Origin: 34-65-8 sp964516135
GTDB taxonomy: Bacteria; Pseudomonadota; Alphaproteobacteria; Sphingomonadales; Sphingomonadaceae
Assembly: GCA_964516135.1 (NCBI GenBank)
Contig: CAZEWN010000009.1
Coordinates: forward strand, 36,749-100,748
Direction: 5' to 3'
Length of the DNA stretch: 64,000 nt
Within the stretch, counting starts at the first letter, position 1. Every line of letters starts with the position of its first letter. The notes below the pieces were generated by a model. That model had not been told where the DNA came from, did no database searches, and was given only the letters and a program-made list of their open reading frames with translations. The position numbers and the translations under genes were made by a program. Shown here piece by piece: positions 59,888 through 64,000 of this stretch.

Positions 59888-60762
59888 GCCGCCCGCTCGA
59901 TTGGGAGCGTGACGGGCGGACCTGGCCCCACCGCACCGCGAGCCGCTTCGTCACGACACAAGGGGTGCGCTGGCACGTGCAGGTCATGGGTAACGGCTCG
60001 CCTGTTCTGCTCCTCCACGGCACCGGCGCCTCGGCCCATAGCTGGCGCGGGGTGATGCCACTGCTCGCCCGACAATTCACCGTGATCGCGCCCGACCTTC
60101 CCGGCCACGGCTTCACGCGGGGTCGGCCGCGCGGCGGGTTGTCGCTGCCGGGCATGGTCGCGGGTGTGAGCGATCTCCTGGCCGAACTCGGCCAGGCGCC
60201 GGCGCTGCTCGTAGGCCATTCCGCCGGGGTTGCGATTGGGCTGGCCTTGCTGGGGGAGCGCGATCCCGCGATCCCGCTCGTCGGCTTCAACCCCGCCATC
60301 GCGCCCTTCCCCGGTCTCGCGTCGAAACTGTTCCCGGCGCTGGCCAAGGCGCTGTTCGTCAACCCATTCGCCCCGCGCATGTTCGCACGTCTGGCGCGGG
60401 CGCCGGGCGAGACCGCGCGCTTCCTCGCCCGCTCGACCGGTTCCCGGATCGATGCCGAGGGGCTGCGCTGCTACGAAACGCTGCTCGGCAACGCCCGCCA
60501 TTGCCGCGGTGCGCTCGACATGATGGCGAGCTGGGATCTCGACCGCCTCGACCGCGCTCTGCCTGGCATCGCCAACCCGGTGCTGCTGGTGCATTCGGCG
60601 GGCGACAGCGCCATTCAGCTGTCATCGGTGCAAAAGGCGGCGGCGCGGCTGCCCAACGCGGTGGTCGAGGTCGTGCCCGATCTGGGCCATCTGGCGCACG
60701 AGGAAGATCCGGGCCACTATACCGCCCGGGTCGTCGATTACGCGCGGTCGCTTGGGGTGTGA
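59884..60762 (+). CDS. bchO: BchO, alpha/beta hydrolase of the Mg-chelatase operon
   Basis: 292 residues. Starts with GTG at 59884 in the bchD stop (GTGA). Motifs: VLLLHGTGASAHSWRGVMPLL (oxyanion), APDLPGHGFT, the elbow GHSAGVAIG, and the His in DLGHLAHEEDPGHY. BchO accompanies bchI and bchD in phototrophic proteobacteria, but its reaction is unclear. Here the order bchI-bchD-bchO is the classical one. After it come a small membrane protein and crtC. Confidence 0.95.
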   Translation: MSRPLDWERDGRTWPHRTASRFVTTQGVRWHVQVMGNGSPVLLLHGTGASAHSWRGVMPLLARQFTVIAPDLPGHGFTRGRPRGGLSLPGMVAGVSDLLAELGQAPALLVGHSAGVAIGLALLGERDPAIPLVGFNPAIAPFPGLASKLFPALAKALFVNPFAPRMFARLARAPGETARFLARSTGSRIDAEGLRCYETLLGNARHCRGALDMMASWDLDRLDRALPGIANPVLLVHSAGDSAIQLSSVQKAAARLPNAVVEVVPDLGHLAHEEDPGHYTARVVDYARSLGV

Positions 60763-60776
60763 CGGGGAGAGGACCG

Positions 60777-60965
60777 ATGGAAAGCGTCTCGCAGAATTTC
60801 GGCTGGATCGAGATCGTTTTCACCGCCGTGGTGGCGCTCGGTTTCGGGTTCTACCAGTTGTGGTCGGTCAACCGCGAGATCCGCGCCGACCGCGAGGCGA
60901 AGGAACGCGATTCAGCCGCGAGCGCGAGGCATCCGGTAGGGGAGCATGAACTGGACGATCGGTGA
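60777..60965 (+). CDS. Small single-span membrane protein between bchO and crtC
   Basis: 62 residues with one N-terminal membrane helix (WIEIVFTAVVALGFGFYQLW) and a charged tail (REIRADREAKERDSA). The ribosome site is excellent: GGGGAGAGGA at 60764-60773, ending 3 bases before the ATG, so it is probably translated, coupled to bchO 14 bases upstream. Its last 54 bases overlap the crtC 3' end on the other strand. Small proteins at this position are common in sphingomonad photosynthesis clusters; function unknown. Confidence 0.75.
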   Translation: MESVSQNFGWIEIVFTAVVALGFGFYQLWSVNREIRADREAKERDSAASARHPVGEHELDDR

Positions 60966-61922
60966 GGCGAACCGGTCGAGATCAAGGCTCTCCTGCACCG
61001 TCACCACCGGCTCGCCATAGAGCCGCGAGGCGAGCGTCGTGCGCGCATAGAACGGCGCATCCTCCCACGTCCGGATGACGCTGGCATGGCCGCGATCGGC
61101 GCGGGTCTTGCGCTCCATCCGCCACAGCGAGTTGGGCAAAGGCGCGACCGGCGGCAACTCGGCGTGGCGCGGCGAGCCGTCCGCATTGAAACGCAGCGCG
61201 CTGGAAAAGTGCGAACCGTCGCGCCGCACGCCTTCGTAGCAGACCGTCGCTCCGCGTGCGGTATGCGCGCGCGACCAGTGCCACACGCGAAAGCCCTCCT
61301 CAAGCGACTCCGAGCCGAAGTTCGAATCGAGGTAGGCGCTACCGCGCCACGAGATGACGGGATTGTCCATCTCGACCTCGATCCGCGCGCGGGGCGCCAC
61401 GCAATGCCACGTGTGGCGACCCAGCGGATCGAGCGCAAAGGCCTGCCCGTTCATGACCTCGGGGATTACCCGCACCCGCCCGCGAACTTGGCGCTGCCAA
61501 GGCACGCCGACGCGCTTGTCGCGCTCCTCGATGGCGACCTCCAGCGCATCATGGTGCCAGCGCAGCGCACTCGGCCCGATTGCCAGCGTATCGGCAGTGC
61601 GCGACACTGCGCCGCGCGGGCGCTCGGTCATCGTCCAGCGCGCACCGGGGCCATAGAGCGCGACGTTCAGCGCCGCATGATCGACCGGATCGCCCCGCCC
61701 GCTGCGCTTGTAGTAGGGCGAGAACACGCTGCCCAGGAAGGCGATGATCGTTAGCCCGTGCCTTCCGTCATCGCTGATCGCGTCGACATACCACCAGGCA
61801 TAGCCACCAGGTGGAACCGCCGCATCGAAGCGAGGTCGCGCAGCACCGCCTCGCTCGCCAACCGCCCGGACAAGGCGGCCATCGGAACGCCCGCCCCGGG
61901 GTGGGTGCTGCCACCCGCGCAA
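60912..61922 (-). CDS. crtC: Hydroxyneurosporene synthase (carotenoid 1,2-hydratase)
   Basis: CrtC hydrates the terminal double bond of neurosporene/lycopene in spirilloxanthin- or spheroidene-type synthesis. Conserved segments: VPPGGYAWWYVDAISDDGRHGLTIIAFLGSVFSPYY (near the N-terminus), WTMTERPRGAVSRT, ALRWHHDALEVAIEER, YLDSNFGSESLEEGFRVWHWSRA and FYARTTLASRLYGEP. The stop is at 60912. The start is uncertain: no ATG or GTG lies near the conserved N-terminus. TTG 61922 would give 336 residues and a 172-base overlap with crtD. Transcribed towards the left with crtD. Confidence 0.9.
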   Translation of the reverse strand: MRGWQHPPRGGRSDGRLVRAVGERGGAARPRFDAAVPPGGYAWWYVDAISDDGRHGLTIIAFLGSVFSPYYKRSGRGDPVDHAALNVALYGPGARWTMTERPRGAVSRTADTLAIGPSALRWHHDALEVAIEERDKRVGVPWQRQVRGRVRVIPEVMNGQAFALDPLGRHTWHCVAPRARIEVEMDNPVISWRGSAYLDSNFGSESLEEGFRVWHWSRAHTARGATVCYEGVRRDGSHFSSALRFNADGSPRHAELPPVAPLPNSLWRMERKTRADRGHASVIRTWEDAPFYARTTLASRLYGEPVVTVQESLDLDRFASPIVQFMLPYRMPRARG

Positions 61923-63307
61923 TAAAGCCCAGGGATCCGCGTCCGCGTGCCCTGCCGGAGGAAGGACGCCGCCCAGCCGTGCGAGGCCCGTCCATAGATC
62001 GCTCCGCCGGTCGAGGGCGAAAGCGCTGCGAATTCGTTCGGCGTCAGGAGCGAATAGGGCAGCGGCTCCTCCAGCTCCAGCCCGCAGCGGCTCAGGCTGC
62101 GCATCATGGCGTGGGTGCATCGCTCTCTCTCCTCGGGGGTATAGGCGTGGGTGTCGCCGTTGGCGGGTGCGTTAACGACGATCTGGAGGCGTTCGCGGCC
62201 CGGCGGCGCATCGGAGCGCTCGTCGCGATCCTGCGCGCAGACATAGACGCTGGGGTCAGCGGGCGGACTGCCGCTGGCGATGTCGCGAAACTCCGCTGGG
62301 TAGTCGGGCGAGAACAGCACGTTGTGCCGTTGAAGCGGGAAGCCGCTGGCTTTGGCATGAGCGAGCCAGACCATCGCCGAAAACGATCGATTGCGCGGCT
62401 TCATCGGCGCGGCAGCGCGGCGGGTCTGGTTGCCGAGCGCGCCACTCGCCAGCGCGGCGGGATCGGCGTTGACGATCACTGCGTCCGCCGCGATCCGCTC
62501 GCCGCTTGCCAGCATCACGCCGCTCGTGCGCCCGTGCGCGGTCTCGATCCTGGCGACCGGTGCGCGATAGCGGAAGGCCGCGCCGTGCTCACGCGCGAGC
62601 AGCTCGATCGCGCCCGCCAGCGCGCTCATTCCGCCGTCGATGAGCCACACCCCTTGCGCCTCGACATGGGAGATAAGCATCAGCGTGGCGGGCGTACTGA
62701 ACGGGCTCGAACCGCAATAGGTGGCGTAGCGGCCGAACAGTTGCTGCAGGCGCGGGTCCACGAAATGCTCGCCCAGCACCTTCCACAGGCGCTCGTAGGG
62801 GCGGATCGCAATGAGGTCGCCCACCCGGTGGAGGCCGATGCGCCACATCAGCGGACCCGGCCAGGCGACCTTGCTGTGGCGCATGAAGCTCTTGTCGAGA
62901 ATGCCGTGGATGCGCCCGGCCTCGCGGCGGAAGCTACGATATCCCGCAGCGGCGGCGGCACCGGCGAATTCGCCGATAGCCTGCTCACTGCGGAGCGGGT
63001 CGGCATGGAGGTCGAGTTGACGGCCCGGCTCCCAGGCATGGCGCGCGAGGAGCGTGGCGGGGCGCACCGTGACGCGCTCGTCAAGTTCCGCTCCGCAAGT
63101 ACGGAAAAGGTCGTCGAACACGTCGCGCAAGGTGAAGACAGTCGGGCCCGCGTCTATCGCCGCGTCGCCTACGGGCCATTTCCGCACCTTGCCGCCGGGG
63201 CCCGCTTCCTTGTCGAACACCGTGACCCGGCAACCGCGCGCCGCCAGCCGAGCCGCGCTGGCCAGCCCGCCCATTCCAGCACCGATGATCGCGACATGCG
63301 AAGTCAC
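61751..63307 (-). CDS. crtD: Carotenoid C-3,4 desaturase (methoxyneurosporene dehydrogenase)
   Basis: 518 residues. The FAD-binding motif is IIGAGMGGLASAARLAARG near residue 6, then FDKEAGPGGKVR, the phytoene-desaturase-type middle GGMSALAGAIELLAREHGAAF, and the C-terminal GLYCAGGSTHPGAGVPMAALSGRLA. Belongs to the CrtI/CrtD family; by position it is CrtD. The start is GTG 63307 with AGGGGG before it. It overlaps crtC at its 3' end. The divergent region before it contains a PpsR box. Confidence 0.93.
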   Translation of the reverse strand: MTSHVAIIGAGMGGLASAARLAARGCRVTVFDKEAGPGGKVRKWPVGDAAIDAGPTVFTLRDVFDDLFRTCGAELDERVTVRPATLLARHAWEPGRQLDLHADPLRSEQAIGEFAGAAAAAGYRSFRREAGRIHGILDKSFMRHSKVAWPGPLMWRIGLHRVGDLIAIRPYERLWKVLGEHFVDPRLQQLFGRYATYCGSSPFSTPATLMLISHVEAQGVWLIDGGMSALAGAIELLAREHGAAFRYRAPVARIETAHGRTSGVMLASGERIAADAVIVNADPAALASGALGNQTRRAAAPMKPRNRSFSAMVWLAHAKASGFPLQRHNVLFSPDYPAEFRDIASGSPPADPSVYVCAQDRDERSDAPPGRERLQIVVNAPANGDTHAYTPEERERCTHAMMRSLSRCGLELEEPLPYSLLTPNEFAALSPSTGGAIYGRASHGWAASFLRQGTRTRIPGLYCAGGSTHPGAGVPMAALSGRLASEAVLRDLASMRRFHLVAMPGGMSTRSAMTEGTG

Positions 63308-63350
63308 ATGACCCCCTGGTTGCGAAGACGATTGACCTTTACATAACAGA

Positions 63351-63368
63351 TGTCCACCCAATTGGACA
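63351..63368. promoter_or_regulatory. PpsR/CrtJ-type box between crtD and crtF
   Basis: TGT-N12-ACA (63351-63353 and 63366-63368). It lies between crtD (start 63307, -) and crtF (start 63370 or 63409, +), where a PpsR dimer could control both. Same consensus as the box before bchI. Confidence 0.78.
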
Positions 63369-63408
63369 TATGATCACGTCGAATGATCTATTTAGGACAC
63401 CGCCGGCG

Positions 63409-63981
63409 ATGCGGTGGAAATTGCGCTGGCTGGCTTGGCGCAACCGGGTGATTGCCAGCCCTGCCTTCCAGCGCCAGGCGGCGGCAAACCCATTGCTGCG
63501 CCCGGTGGCGCGGCGACGGGCGGCAAGACTGTTCGACCTGGTGGCGGGATTCAGCTACTCGCAGGTGCTGCTTGCCACCGTCGAAAGCGGGTTGTGCGAG
63601 GTGCTGGAAAGCGGCCCGGTCGGGGTCGATCAAATCGCGGCAAAGACCGGCCTCAGCACCGACGCCGCTCTGCGACTCGTCCGGGCGGCAGCCGCACTCG
63701 ATCTGGCCGAGGCGGTTGGGGCGGACCACTGGATGCTCGGCCAGCAGGGCGCGGCGCTGCTGGGCAGCCCCGGCGCACAGGCCATGATTAGCCACCACCG
63801 CCTCCTTTACGCGGACCTCGCCGATCCGCTCGCCCTTCTGCGGGACGATCGCCTTAGTCCGACGGCGCTGTCCGACTTCTGGCGCTACGGCAGCGATAGC
63901 GAGACGGCGCGAGCCTATTCCGAGTTGATGACCGTCTCGCAGACAATGGTAGCGGAGGAGGGACATATAGCAAACATATAA
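63409..63981 (+). pseudogene. crtF: crtF (hydroxyneurosporene O-methyltransferase), truncated
   Basis: The N-terminal half of CrtF is clear: MRWKLRWLAWRNRVIASPAFQRQ, ARRRAARLFDLVAGFSYSQVLLATVESGLCEVLE, a winged-helix-like part (DQIAAKTGLSTDAALRLVRAAAALDL) and DFWRYGSDSETARAYSELMTVSQTMVAEE. After MVAEE (base 63960) the frame reads GHIANI and stops at 63981. The SAM-binding domain with the DVGGG-type motif is missing (full length is about 350-390 residues). Start could be ATG 63370 or 63409; the latter has AGGAC upstream and the family's typical first residues. The rest may lie beyond an inserted element outside the window. Confidence 0.75.
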
Positions 63982-64000
63982 CGTTCTGACATTGATCACT
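63961..64000. other. AT-rich junction inside crtF, possible end of an insertion
   Basis: The last 40 bases contain 14 G or C, far below the surrounding genes, and abruptly replace crtF coding sequence right after base 63960. They could be the end of an insertion sequence or a deletion junction. No inverted repeat or transposase is visible because the window ends here. Confidence 0.45.

Noticed and set aside
1..64000. Search for tRNA, rRNA, CRISPR arrays and riboswitches
   Set aside because: No cloverleaf, ribosomal or repeat-spacer pattern was seen by eye. A covariance-model scan would be needed to exclude small RNAs.

Overview
The window looks like a chromosomal segment of a GC-rich, aerobic anoxygenic phototrophic alphaproteobacterium, most likely a sphingomonad (Sphingomonadales). 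The reasons are the gene order bchI-bchD-bchO / crtC-crtD-crtF at the right end, two TGT-N12-ACA (PpsR/CrtJ-type) boxes in front of those genes, three large TonB-dependent receptors of the sphingomonad catabolic type, and long runs of genes coupled by ATGA or TGATG overlaps. No rRNA, tRNA, CRISPR array or complete transposase gene is visible. No stretch over 300 bases lacks a gene.

Region 1 (1-10.5 kb) is a first catabolic module. A TonB receptor cut by the window edge is divergent from a CoA ligase / SnoaL-like / amidohydrolase operon. Then come a cupin, an ornithine-cyclodeaminase-like protein, an alpha/beta hydrolase, an isocitrate-lyase/PEP-mutase-fold protein without the usual Cys signature, and a propionyl-CoA synthetase (PrpE type).

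Region 2 (10.7-55.7 kb) is a large catabolic island built of several operons. Seven copies of one palindrome, TTGTCCGGACAA (consensus AAKTTGTCCGGACAAMTT), lie in its intergenic promoter regions at 11480, 27794, 31455, 32192, 33334, 45801 and 55714; six are exact and one has a single central change. Many sites sit 10-20 bases before a start codon, as expected for repression. A HutC/UTRA-type GntR regulator (22182-22907) is the best candidate to read them, because HutC-family operators share the GT-N4-AC core. The island holds two TonB receptors, an MFS transporter, three NodB/PuuE-like ring-opening hydrolases, an amidase, an isochorismatase-fold amidohydrolase and a nitrilase-like protein with a disrupted triad. 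It also holds two MmgE/PrpD proteins, a PaaK-like ligase, three CaiB/BaiF CoA-transferases, an acyl-CoA dehydrogenase, MaoC and crotonase hydratases, a CitE-type lyase, a LeuC/LeuD-type hydro-lyase, an HMG-CoA-lyase-type enzyme, an aldehyde dehydrogenase and an FAD oxidase, plus several small proteins of poorly known families (DUF1838, DUF3598-like, REDY-like, YciI, DUF1330, VOC).

Read together, region 2 suggests uptake of a bulky substrate, opening of a cyclic amide or imide to an acid amide, release of ammonia, CoA activation of a branched di- or tricarboxylic acid, and retro-aldol/Claisen cleavage to central metabolites. The actual substrate cannot be read from the sequence, and I know of no described pathway with this gene set.

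Region 3 (55.9-64 kb) has a DUF3422 membrane protein and then the edge of the photosynthesis gene cluster: bchI, bchD, bchO and a small membrane protein on +, crtC and crtD on -, and crtF on +. crtF breaks off after about 184-197 codons at an AT-rich junction, 40 bases before the window end, which suggests an insertion or deletion in the carotenoid pathway.
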